Positions 26,440 through 34,186 of a stretch of DNA of 64,000 nucleotides are shown in pieces. This stretch comes from Catenovulum adriaticum. Lineage in GTDB: Bacteria; Pseudomonadota; Gammaproteobacteria; Enterobacterales; Alteromonadaceae. The stretch lies in contig NZ_CP109965.1 in assembly GCF_026725475.1 (NCBI RefSeq), positions 1,550,001 to 1,614,000 of the forward strand, given 5' to 3'. The notes beneath the pieces were generated by a model, which had not been told where the DNA came from, did not search any database, and saw nothing but the letters and a program-made list of their open reading frames with translations. The position numbers and the translations under genes were made by a program. How positions within the stretch are numbered: the first letter of the stretch is position 1; the number at the start of each line of letters is the position of its first letter.

Positions 26440-27132
26440 TTACAAAGGGGTAATCTGAATATTTTTAAACAACACGGTATTTGTTCGATCACCCTGCTTT
26501 TTAAACTTCCAACTGCCATGATGCTGGATACCGATATGCCCTTCGCTTAAGTTGCTATCGATAACATCAACCGTTAACACACCATTTACCCATATTTGAA
26601 TATGCTCGCCTTGTGCTTTAATTTTGTAATGATTCCATTGTGTGTGTTTATAAGCATTAGCTTTTTCTTCTGTCCATTTAGGTGATAAATTCTTTTTAAA
26701 CTGTTCACCGGGTTTGGAACGTTTTTCATGCAGCGGAAATAACCACTGCCGCGCTGTGCCTTGCTCGTACAAACCGCCACTCCATTTTCGATCACTAGGG
26801 TCAACCTCAGCCTGATAGCCATACGCAGTTTGAGTGCCGTCTTTTTTATTCCTTATTTGTGCACGAAAAATAATGCCACTATTGGAATACTCCTTGTCCA
26901 CCGTTGGCATTTTCACATCAGCTTCTAAAATAAAATCTGAATAACGCTTTTTGCTTAATAAAAACCAATTACCCGTAGAAATCAGTTCTAAGTTTTCACC
27001 TGATTTTTTAACTTCTCCGTATGGATAGACGTTTTTCCAGTTATCTAGACTGTCTGACAAAGTTTCTGCCGCAACATTAAAAGTTAACAGTAAACCCAGA
27101 CTGATACTGCTAACCAGTGTTTTTAATTCCAT
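26440..27132 (-). CDS. Exported DUF1080 (3-keto-disaccharide hydrolase) family protein, second copy
   Basis: This 230-residue protein has a signal peptide (TLVSSISLGLLLTFNVAAET) and is then a single DUF1080 sandwich: GENLELISTGNWFLLSKKRYSDFILEADV-type opening strands, SNSGIIFRAQI, AYGYQAEVDPSDRKWSGGLY, WNHYKIKAQGEHIQIWVNGV, GHIGIQHHGSWKF. It is a different subtype from the DUF1080 protein at 14490. It opens the minus-strand cluster and is followed after 9 bp by the PVC-type dehydrogenase, a pairing that suggests sequential action on the same oxidised glycoside. The upstream 27133-27347 region, shared with the divergent phosphoesterase fragment, should hold its promoter; no clear -35/-10 pair was seen. 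Confidence 0.85.
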   Translation of the reverse strand: MELKTLVSSISLGLLLTFNVAAETLSDSLDNWKNVYPYGEVKKSGENLELISTGNWFLLSKKRYSDFILEADVKMPTVDKEYSNSGIIFRAQIRNKKDGTQTAYGYQAEVDPSDRKWSGGLYEQGTARQWLFPLHEKRSKPGEQFKKNLSPKWTEEKANAYKHTQWNHYKIKAQGEHIQIWVNGVLTVDVIDSNLSEGHIGIQHHGSWKFKKQGDRTNTVLFKNIQITPL

Positions 27133-27347
27133 TATTTTTTTCCTAAAACTTTTAGTTAACTCAACTCTAATTAAATTTATAAGTAATTACAACATTTTAA
27201 ACTTAAACTTCAAACCTTAAACCTTAACGTGACTGACTCACTAGAGAAATATTTGCGAGTTTAAATAAAAACCACTTATTGATGAGAATTTGGTCGAGGG
27301 GTACAGCTCACAATAAGCAACCTAAAAAAATAATTAAGGAAATCCTA

Positions 27348-27818
27348 ATGACTGATATTAAAAATACGCTATTGCTGGCAGCCAGTTTAACGCTGATCAC
27401 TGCCTGTTCAATTGACTTAAACTCCGATGATGATACAAAAACAGAAGAAACTGAGACGGAAACAGACAATCCAGATACCACACCTGAGCAACCAGCATTT
27501 ACTGAATTTAAAATTGGTTTATTGCCTGACACCCAAGGCGGCTCAGACGCTCAAGGCCAGTCCCATGTTGCTATGCACCCTATGTCTGAACTGTTAAAAC
27601 AACAAAGTGCTATGAACATAGATATGGTTATTGCCTTGGGTGACTTAACCGATGGTGGTTCAGAAATTGAATTTAACGAATGGCGCTCAGTTGCCGAACA
27701 ATATGCTGAACAAGGCATTGAATTTTTACCGGTCATGGGTAATCACGAAACCAGTTATGCGTATACGGTTAACTGGATTAAACATATGAAAAACGTATCT
27801 CTACAAACATATAAATAA
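27348..27818 (+). pseudogene. Truncated metallophosphoesterase lipoprotein
   Basis: The ATG at 27348 has AAGGA 7 nt upstream. The product has a lipoprotein signal (LLAASLTLITAC), an acidic Thr/Glu linker and the first part of a calcineurin-like phosphoesterase: GLLPDTQGGSD, the second metal motif ALGDLTDGGSEIEFNEW, and the GNHE motif in VMGNHETSYAY. It then runs into the second dmeF-tail repeat at 27789 and stops at 27818 after about 10 foreign residues. The remaining metal ligands (the C-terminal GHxH-type motifs) are missing, so it should be inactive. The break coincides exactly with the start of the repeat, so it was cut by the event that created the repeat. Confidence 0.75.
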
Positions 27819-27885
27819 GCTTTCACACGCAATAATAAAAATAAATCATGTTTAATTTTCGGTCGCAATAAGGTTTTTATAACAT
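27789..27885 (+). repeat. Direct repeat copy 2: dmeF 3' end, detached
   Basis: This copy still encodes KTYLYKHINKLSHAIIKINH, then Val and a stop, in the dmeF frame, against KTYLYKHIDKLSHATIEINH in dmeF itself. D-to-N, T-to-I and E-to-K come from G-to-A and C-to-T changes, as expected for an unselected copy drifting towards AT. Similarity continues about 30 bp past the stop. Confidence 0.85.
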
Positions 27886-28011
27886 TGGGTATTTGGATAT
27901 GTTATTATTTTTAGCAACGTATTTAACAACTAAACTGATTGTAAATAAACTGAGCAATTGCACTTATTTTATTTATTGTGCGAATTTAAAGAACAAAAAA
28001 GGCTATTATTT

Positions 28012-28380
28012 TTGAAGCACACTTGGCTCATCCTATTATTTGCTTTATTAACACTGCAATCCACAAATGCTGTGTTAGAGCGTCACCATATTGAAAGTAA
28101 TACTGATAAGCATCTAGTGGCAAATTCAACCAATTCAGCAAAACATGAGCTTAGTCACCACCAACTGTCTGAATACAACAATGGCACCGTTTCATCACAT
28201 GATACGGAGGTAGACTGTAATCATTGCTGCCATTGCCATAAAGTTAAACCATTTAGCGGGAGTCCTATTCGACCTCATGCGATGCCTTTAGCTTTTCAAA
28301 ATCAATTTATCGACCAAGATGAATTTGTTCAAAGCCAAACCATTACCAGCTTATATCGCCCTCCTAAATTAGCAAGTTAA
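28012..28380 (+). CDS. Small exported His/Cys-rich protein of the metal-efflux operon
   Basis: I do not recognise a named family. A TTG at 28012 with AAAGG upstream begins a good signal peptide (LKHTWLILLFALLTLQSTNA); an earlier TTG at 27958 is possible. The mature part, about 100 residues, is rich in His and has a compact cluster DCNHCCHCHKVKPF with four Cys and two His, plus several other His upstream (HHIE, HELSHHQ, SSHD). This looks like a periplasmic metal binder or sensor. It is the first gene after the island and precedes czcCBA by 115 bp on the same strand, where small metal-binding or sensing proteins are common in czc/cnr-type loci. Codon structure and signal peptide make it a real gene. 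Confidence 0.65.
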   Translation: MKHTWLILLFALLTLQSTNAVLERHHIESNTDKHLVANSTNSAKHELSHHQLSEYNNGTVSSHDTEVDCNHCCHCHKVKPFSGSPIRPHAMPLAFQNQFIDQDEFVQSQTITSLYRPPKLAS

Positions 28381-28495
28381 TCCCAAAAACATTCCAATAA
28401 AACTTAATTTATTTAACTGGTTAACTGCCAGTTATCGTAATGCATTTATTGGCCATAAAAATAGATTTAAATTAATTTAATATAGGATTAACGCT

Positions 28496-29857
28496 ATGTA
28501 TTTGCGTTTATTAAGCCGTTGTTTTATGCAAAATAATTGGCAAACGTGTATTCGTTTTGGCTTGGCAAGCAGCCTATTATATTCATTGAGTATCAATTCA
28601 ATCGCTGCTGATTTATCCAGCCAATCAATTTCATCCGATAAAACCCTGACATTAAATCAGGCGGTTAAACAAACTTTGCGGCAGCACCCTAGTTTGCAAA
28701 TCTTTCCATTAAAGCAAAAGCAGCTAAATGCTCAACGCCAAACTGCCGAGTTAAATCCCGCAACAGAAGTTAATGTTAAAACTGAAAATTTTTTAGGCAC
28801 AGGTAAAAATCGCCTACTAAAATCTGCAGAACTAACGTTAACTTTATCTTCTGTCATTGAGTTGGGCGATAAACGCCAAGCTCGAATCAATCAAGTAAAT
28901 AGCTCAGTTGATGAATCAAACATAGCGCAGCAAGTGAGTTCGCTTAACTTAATTGCACAAGTTACCCAGCACTATGTTGAAACGCTTGCTGCTCAAGCTT
29001 ATGTTAAATTAGCTCAGCAGTCGGTAGACTTAGCCAAAATAGTCGTTGACAAAGTCAACAAGCGAGCTACTGCAGGCGGTGCACCTGAGGCTGAAGTAAA
29101 TTTAGCTAAAGCCAATTTATTAACGGCAGAGCTTACCTTAACGCAAAATCAACAAGATTTTGAATTTAATAAAACCATGCTCAGTTTATTTTGGAACACC
29201 CAATTGGTCCATAAACCGGCTGGTTTTAAATCACTTAGCGGAGATTTATTTAACTTTGGTGAAGCTATCTCTTTTAACCAACTATTTGAGCGATTAAAAA
29301 GCAACCCGCAAGTTCAAATGCAAATGGCACAGCAAAGATCAAAATTAGCTGAAATTAACTTAGCTAAAAGCCAATCAACTGCAGATTTAAGCTGGTCTTT
29401 AGGTGTTAAATATGACAATGAGGCAAATGAATCCGCTTTGGTTGCGAGCGCCAATATGCCTTTGTATCAGCAAAAGCGTAATCAGGGTCAAGTAAAAGCG
29501 TTATCAGCGCAGCGTGAACAAATATTAATTGAACAAAAAAATACTTTATTAGACTTACAGCGCCAGCTTTACCAAGCTTTTAGTCTACGTTCTCAAAGTA
29601 TTTCTGCAGTCGATACGCTAAAAAATAAAGTGATTCCGTTATTAAAACAAAGTTTAAGCCAAACGGAAGCCGCCTATTTAGCAGGTCGTTATCCATACAG
29701 TGAATGGGAAAGTGCTTATACATCTTTATTACAAGCTCAAACTTCTCTCATTGATCACGCTCAAATTGCACTTAAACAGACAGCTCAAATAGAGCGAGTC
29801 AGCGCACTCAATTTAATGAAACCTGCGAACTCAACCGCAGCGCTTAAGGATTATTAA
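28496..29857 (+). CDS. czcC: Outer-membrane factor of heavy-metal RND efflux system (CzcC-like)
   Basis: This 453-residue TolC-family protein has a signal peptide (FGLASSLLYSLSINSIAA). The two structural repeats of outer-membrane efflux proteins are visible: LTLNQAVKQTLRQHPSLQIF at the start of repeat 1 and SFNQLFERLKSNPQVQMQMAQ in repeat 2, with long heptad-rich helices between. The segment VVDKVNKRATAGGAPEAEVNLAKANLLTAEL is typical of the CzcC group. It would form the trimeric exit duct. It is followed at 1 bp by the adaptor gene, so the three genes form an operon. An ATG at 28526 is an alternative start. Confidence 0.88.
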   Translation: MYLRLLSRCFMQNNWQTCIRFGLASSLLYSLSINSIAADLSSQSISSDKTLTLNQAVKQTLRQHPSLQIFPLKQKQLNAQRQTAELNPATEVNVKTENFLGTGKNRLLKSAELTLTLSSVIELGDKRQARINQVNSSVDESNIAQQVSSLNLIAQVTQHYVETLAAQAYVKLAQQSVDLAKIVVDKVNKRATAGGAPEAEVNLAKANLLTAELTLTQNQQDFEFNKTMLSLFWNTQLVHKPAGFKSLSGDLFNFGEAISFNQLFERLKSNPQVQMQMAQQRSKLAEINLAKSQSTADLSWSLGVKYDNEANESALVASANMPLYQQKRNQGQVKALSAQREQILIEQKNTLLDLQRQLYQAFSLRSQSISAVDTLKNKVIPLLKQSLSQTEAAYLAGRYPYSEWESAYTSLLQAQTSLIDHAQIALKQTAQIERVSALNLMKPANSTAALKDY

Positions 29858-29858
29858 G

Positions 29859-30869
29859 ATGAATTTAATAAATCGCTTCAACCCATTTTTATCCGCCACT
29901 CGTTTTGCTCAACTCAATTTAGCCGTTTTGAGTTTAGGAATGTTAGCCATGCTATCGGCTTTTTCCACTAATGCATCAGATGGGCATTCAACCGAAAATG
30001 AACCTCATCATGATCAAGTTATCATTGACGATAAAATAGCCGAACAAGCGGGTATACAAACCCAAACAGTGAAACCCGGGCCAATTGGTCAAACAATCAC
30101 GGCTTATGGCGAAATCGTTTATCACCCTACCCAAGTGAGCCACGTTCGAGCACGCTTTAATGGTGTCATCAATAATGTCACCGTTGATATTGGCGATGAA
30201 GTAAAAGCGGGTCAAATTTTAGCTAATATAGAGTCCAATGAAAGTTTAAAGCCTTATCCATTAAAATCACCTATTTCGGGTATAGTGACCGACAGGCATG
30301 CCAATGCAGGTGAATTATCGCTGCAACAAGTTTTGTTTACTATCGCTAATGAAAAAATCCGTTGGGTTGAGCTTAAAATTTTCCCAAGCCAACAATCAAA
30401 AGTAACGGCAGGGCAAACCGTGTGGGTGCATGTGCCAACCTCCCCTTCAACACCAAATCAATCTTTAGCTAAACCATCAAGCCAACTCAACACAACTCGG
30501 TTAAAAGCTAAAATTATGCATATAGTCCCGAGCCCTCAAGCAAAACCTTATTTAATTGCGCATCTTAAATTAGTTAATTCAGAAACTAATTTTCATCCTG
30601 GTTTAATGGTGACTGCTGATATTGTGGTTAGCCAAAAATCAGCCAATATGCGCGTCAATAACCATGCCATCCAAATGCACGAAGGCCATAAAGTTGTTTT
30701 TATTAAAAAAGAACAAGCTTATATAGCGCGTAAGATTTCTATCGGCCAACAAGATAACCTTTACACTGAAATAAACTCAGGTTTAACAGCAGGCGATGTT
30801 TATGTCAGCCAAAACAGCTATTTAATCAAAGCTGATTTAGCGAAATCATCAGCTAGTCATAGCCATTAA
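29859..30869 (+). CDS. czcB: Periplasmic adaptor of heavy-metal RND efflux system (CzcB-like)
   Basis: This 336-residue membrane-fusion protein has an N-terminal export signal (LAVLSLGMLAMLSAFSTNAS) and a short His-rich stretch just after it (DGHSTENEPHHDQ). The lipoyl/barrel-sandwich halves are VRARFNGVINNVTVDIGDEVKAGQ and LKSPISGIVTDRHANAGELS, and the beta-barrel and membrane-proximal parts follow (FHPGLMVTADIVV, INSGLTAGDVYVSQNSYLIKA). The helical hairpin is nearly absent between the two lipoyl halves, so this is a compact adaptor. It ends in a His-containing tail (ASHSH). It connects CzcA to CzcC. Confidence 0.87.
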   Translation: MNLINRFNPFLSATRFAQLNLAVLSLGMLAMLSAFSTNASDGHSTENEPHHDQVIIDDKIAEQAGIQTQTVKPGPIGQTITAYGEIVYHPTQVSHVRARFNGVINNVTVDIGDEVKAGQILANIESNESLKPYPLKSPISGIVTDRHANAGELSLQQVLFTIANEKIRWVELKIFPSQQSKVTAGQTVWVHVPTSPSTPNQSLAKPSSQLNTTRLKAKIMHIVPSPQAKPYLIAHLKLVNSETNFHPGLMVTADIVVSQKSANMRVNNHAIQMHEGHKVVFIKKEQAYIARKISIGQQDNLYTEINSGLTAGDVYVSQNSYLIKADLAKSSASHSH

Positions 30870-30880
30870 TCTGGGAGATT

Positions 30881-33800
30881 ATGATGATTGAATTTATTTT
30901 AAAATTCGCAATTAATCGGCGTTGGTTAGTGCTTTGTTCAAGCTTATTGATTATTGTGGTGGGTTTGTTCAGCTACCAAAAATTGTCTATTGATGCTGTG
31001 CCCGATATTACCAATGTTCAGGTGCAAATTAATACGCAAGCGGTTGGTTATTCGCCACTTGAATCCGAGCAAAGAATTACGTTTATCGTAGAAACGGCGC
31101 TGGCGGGTTTACCAAATTTAGCCTATACCCGTTCATTATCTCGTTACGGTTTATCTCAAGTGACTGCGGTATTTGAAGAAGGCACAGATTTATACTTTGC
31201 TCGAAATCTGATTAACCAGCAGTTATCCAGTATAAAAAGCCAATTACCCTCAGGCATAACCCCAAAAATGGGGCCAATTGCCACAGGCTTGGGTGAAATT
31301 TTTAATTATGCTGTAAAAGCAAATCCAAATGCTAAACAAGCGAATGGCGAAGCTTATGATGCAACCGCGTTACGTGAAATTCAAGATTGGATAATTAAAC
31401 CTCAACTCGCGTTAGTTAAAGGCGTTACTGAAGTGAATACGATTGGCGGTTATGCCAAACAATTTCATATCACCCCAAGTACTCAACAAATGCTTCAATA
31501 TAATATTGATTTTAATATGATTGTTGAAGCGGTCAAAAATAATAATCAAAATCAAGGCGCTGGTTATATTGAACAAAATGGGCAACAACTATTAGTGAGA
31601 TCGCCGGGTCAGTTAAGCAAAATAACCGAACTTGAAAATTTAGTGATAACACAGTTTGATCAGGTGCCAATTAAAATTTCAGATATTGCTGATGTCGCCA
31701 TTGGTAAATCACTCAGAACGGGCGCTGCAACTCTAAACGGAGATGAAACCGTTATTGGTACCGCGATGATGCTGGTGGGCGAAAATTCGCAGGCAGTCGC
31801 TCAGGCTGTTGCCAAAAAACTAGAAAATATTCAAAACTCGTTACCCGCTGGCGTGGTCATTGAAACCCTTTACGACAGAACTCGTTTAGTCGATAAAGCC
31901 ATCAACACAGTGCAAACCAATTTAGTTGAAGGGGCTTTATTGGTTATCTTTATTTTGTTTTTATTACTGGGAAATTTAAGAGCTGCCTTGATAACGGCGT
32001 TAGTGATTCCATTAACCATGCTCGCCACTATAACCGGCATGGTTAAAATGGGGGTATCAGCCAATTTGATGAGTTTAGGCGCGTTAGATTTTGGATTGAT
32101 CGTCGATGGTGCGGTCATAATAGTTGAAAATTCAATTCTAAAATTATCACATACGAAACATAAACCTGATTTAAAAGAGCGTTTAGCTTTAGTATTCGAC
32201 GCCACTAATGAAGTTATCCGCCCTAGCCTGTTTGGTATTACCATTATCACTGTAGTGTATATCCCCTTATTTAGCTTAACTGGGGTTGAAGGTAAAATGT
32301 TTCACCCTATGGCGGCGACTGTAGTGATGGCGTTATTAACCGCCATGGTATTAGCATTTACATTTGTACCCGCCGCCATTGCTATTTTTATGACAGACAA
32401 AGTAAGTGAAAAACAAAGCCCAATTATTTCAGCGGCCAAATGGGGTTATTTACCAGTATTAAAATTAGCTTTAAAACTTAAATATTTAGTTTTATCTTTA
32501 GCTGTGGCTTTGCTTATTTTTACTGGCTGGTTAGCAACCACACTTGGCACTGAATTTGTGCCTCAGCTCAATGAAGGTGATATTGCGATGCATGCCATGC
32601 GAATTCCGGGTACAGGGGTTGAACAAGCGGTAAAAATGCAACACCAACTTGAGCAGAGCATTTTATCATTTGAAGAAGTTGATAAAGTATTTGGCAAAAT
32701 AGGCACACCACAAGTGGCCACCGATCCTATGCCGCCCAATGTCGCAGATAATTTTATTATGCTTAAACCTCGCCAGCATTGGCCTGATCCGACTTTAACT
32801 CAAGCTCAACTCATTAAAAAAATTGAAGCCAAAGTTAAAACGATTCCCGGCAATAATTATGAGTTTACCCAGCCTATTCAGATGCGTTTCAACGAATTAA
32901 TTTCTGGCGTTAGAGCCGATTTAGCCATAAAGGTGTTTGGCGATGACTTAGATTTATTACTACAAACCGCTCAACAAATCAGTAAAAGTTTACATAAAGT
33001 AGAAGGCGCAGCAGATGTAAAAGTTGAACAAGTAGACGGTTTACCTATGCTTTCAATTGAGCCAAAACGCATTGCGCTGGCCCGTTATGGGTTAACAGTT
33101 GCTCAGTTACAACAAACGGTAGCGACCGCCATTGGCGGCCAATCTGCTGGACTGATTTTTCAGGGCGACAGACGATTCGAAATTATCGTGCGTTTACCCG
33201 AACAACAAAGGGTAAAAATTGAAAAATTAAAAGATCTGCCGCTTCAATTTTCTACTGGCGAATATGTCCCGCTTGGTGAAGTCGCCAACATCGTATTATC
33301 GCCGCAACCGGCGCAAATTAGTCGAGAAAACGGAAAGCGACGCGTGGTTGTGACAGCTAATGTTAGAGGCAGAGATTTAGGCTCATTTGTACAAGCTGCA
33401 CAGCAAAATATTTCCCAAGAAGTTAATATACCCGCTGGATACTGGTTAGATTATGGTGGTACGTTTGAGCAACTTGAATCGGCTAGCCAAACCTTAGTGT
33501 TTGTAGTACCTGTTACTTTACTGGTAATTTTTGCGTTATTAATATTAGCATTTGGCTCGTTTAAAGACGCGTTAATTATTTTTACGGGTGTACCTTTGGC
33601 CTTAACTGGCGGGATAATGGCACTTTGGTTAAGAGATATGCCGCTCTCCATATCTGCTGGTGTTGGCTTTATTGCCCTATCCGGCATCGCGGTTTTAAAT
33701 GGCTTAGTGTTATTGTCTTTTATTAAGCAAAAATTTAATCAAAATGGTGATTTATATGATGCCATTATTGATGGAGCTATGACGCGACTCCGACCTGTAT

Positions 33801-34003
33801 TAATGACTGCCTTAGTTGCCAGTTTAGGATTTGTCCCTATGGCGATGAATATAGGCACGGGAGCTGAGGTGCAAAGGCCACTAGCAACCGTCGTTATTGG
33901 CGGTATTATTTCATCAACACTGCTGACCTTATTTGTGCTACCGGTTTTATATCGGCTATTTAACCGTAACAAAAAGCCTATTAAAAGCGTTCAAATAGGA
34001 TAA
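30881..34003 (+). CDS. czcA: Heavy-metal efflux RND pump, CzcA family
   Basis: This 1040-residue inner-membrane proton antiporter has twelve helices and two large periplasmic loops. The HME-RND signature in TM4 is LDFGLIVDGAVIIVEN, with the conserved Asp residues of the proton relay in the form typical of Co/Zn/Cd (CzcA-like) pumps rather than Cu/Ag (CusA-like) pumps. Other landmarks are SIDAVPDITNVQVQINTQAVGYSPLE near the N-terminus, RFNELISGVRADLAIKVFGDD in the second loop and LSGIAVLNGLVLLSF in TM10. GGGAG-type ribosome site upstream; 11 bp after czcB. Metal range is inferred from the motif and from the linked dmeRF genes. Confidence 0.92.
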   Translation: MMIEFILKFAINRRWLVLCSSLLIIVVGLFSYQKLSIDAVPDITNVQVQINTQAVGYSPLESEQRITFIVETALAGLPNLAYTRSLSRYGLSQVTAVFEEGTDLYFARNLINQQLSSIKSQLPSGITPKMGPIATGLGEIFNYAVKANPNAKQANGEAYDATALREIQDWIIKPQLALVKGVTEVNTIGGYAKQFHITPSTQQMLQYNIDFNMIVEAVKNNNQNQGAGYIEQNGQQLLVRSPGQLSKITELENLVITQFDQVPIKISDIADVAIGKSLRTGAATLNGDETVIGTAMMLVGENSQAVAQAVAKKLENIQNSLPAGVVIETLYDRTRLVDKAINTVQTNLVEGALLVIFILFLLLGNLRAALITALVIPLTMLATITGMVKMGVSANLMSLGALDFGLIVDGAVIIVENSILKLSHTKHKPDLKERLALVFDATNEVIRPSLFGITIITVVYIPLFSLTGVEGKMFHPMAATVVMALLTAMVLAFTFVPAAIAIFMTDKVSEKQSPIISAAKWGYLPVLKLALKLKYLVLSLAVALLIFTGWLATTLGTEFVPQLNEGDIAMHAMRIPGTGVEQAVKMQHQLEQSILSFEEVDKVFGKIGTPQVATDPMPPNVADNFIMLKPRQHWPDPTLTQAQLIKKIEAKVKTIPGNNYEFTQPIQMRFNELISGVRADLAIKVFGDDLDLLLQTAQQISKSLHKVEGAADVKVEQVDGLPMLSIEPKRIALARYGLTVAQLQQTVATAIGGQSAGLIFQGDRRFEIIVRLPEQQRVKIEKLKDLPLQFSTGEYVPLGEVANIVLSPQPAQISRENGKRRVVVTANVRGRDLGSFVQAAQQNISQEVNIPAGYWLDYGGTFEQLESASQTLVFVVPVTLLVIFALLILAFGSFKDALIIFTGVPLALTGGIMALWLRDMPLSISAGVGFIALSGIAVLNGLVLLSFIKQKFNQNGDLYDAIIDGAMTRLRPVLMTALVASLGFVPMAMNIGTGAEVQRPLATVVIGGIISSTLLTLFVLPVLYRLFNRNKKPIKSVQIG

Positions 34004-34027
34004 AAGTAACTAAAACCAGCAGACAGA

Positions 34028-34072
34028 AGCAAGCTTGATATTGAATGAATTGGAATTTAATCAAGCTTGCTT
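34028..34072 (+). terminator. Strong hairpin after czcA
   Basis: Arms AAGCAAGCTTGA (34028-34039) and TCAAGCTTGCTT (34061-34072) are perfect 12-bp complements with a 21-nt loop, starting 25 bp after the czcA stop codon. Only a short T stretch follows. It probably ends the czc transcript. Confidence 0.5.
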
Positions 34073-34186
34073 TACTTAAACTGGGCGAGTAAAACTGAGC
34101 GGATACAACTGGGCCGAATCAACATTTAAGCGCATCCACTTGTACTCGCTCACTTTAAACAAGCTAGCATTCAAAAAAACAAGAAT

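Larger units (their letters stand above)
14218..27788. mobile_element. Putative genomic island inserted at the 3' end of dmeF
   Basis: This block is bounded by direct repeats of the dmeF 3' end and splits a metal-resistance locus (dmeRF to the left, czcCBA to the right). At each boundary there is a broken gene fragment reading rightwards: an orphan C-terminal fragment at the left and an N-terminal phosphoesterase fragment at the right. The cargo is a single minus-strand cluster of planctomycete-type genes unlike its surroundings. Integration by recombination at the 3' end of a protein-coding gene would leave exactly this structure. No integrase, excisionase or conjugation gene is visible, so the element would now be a remnant or need help in trans. 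An ordinary duplication-rearrangement is the alternative. Confidence 0.5.

Noticed and set aside
27958..28011. Upstream TTG start for the His/Cys-rich protein
   Set aside because: It would place 18 charged and mixed residues ahead of a good signal peptide and has no ribosome site.
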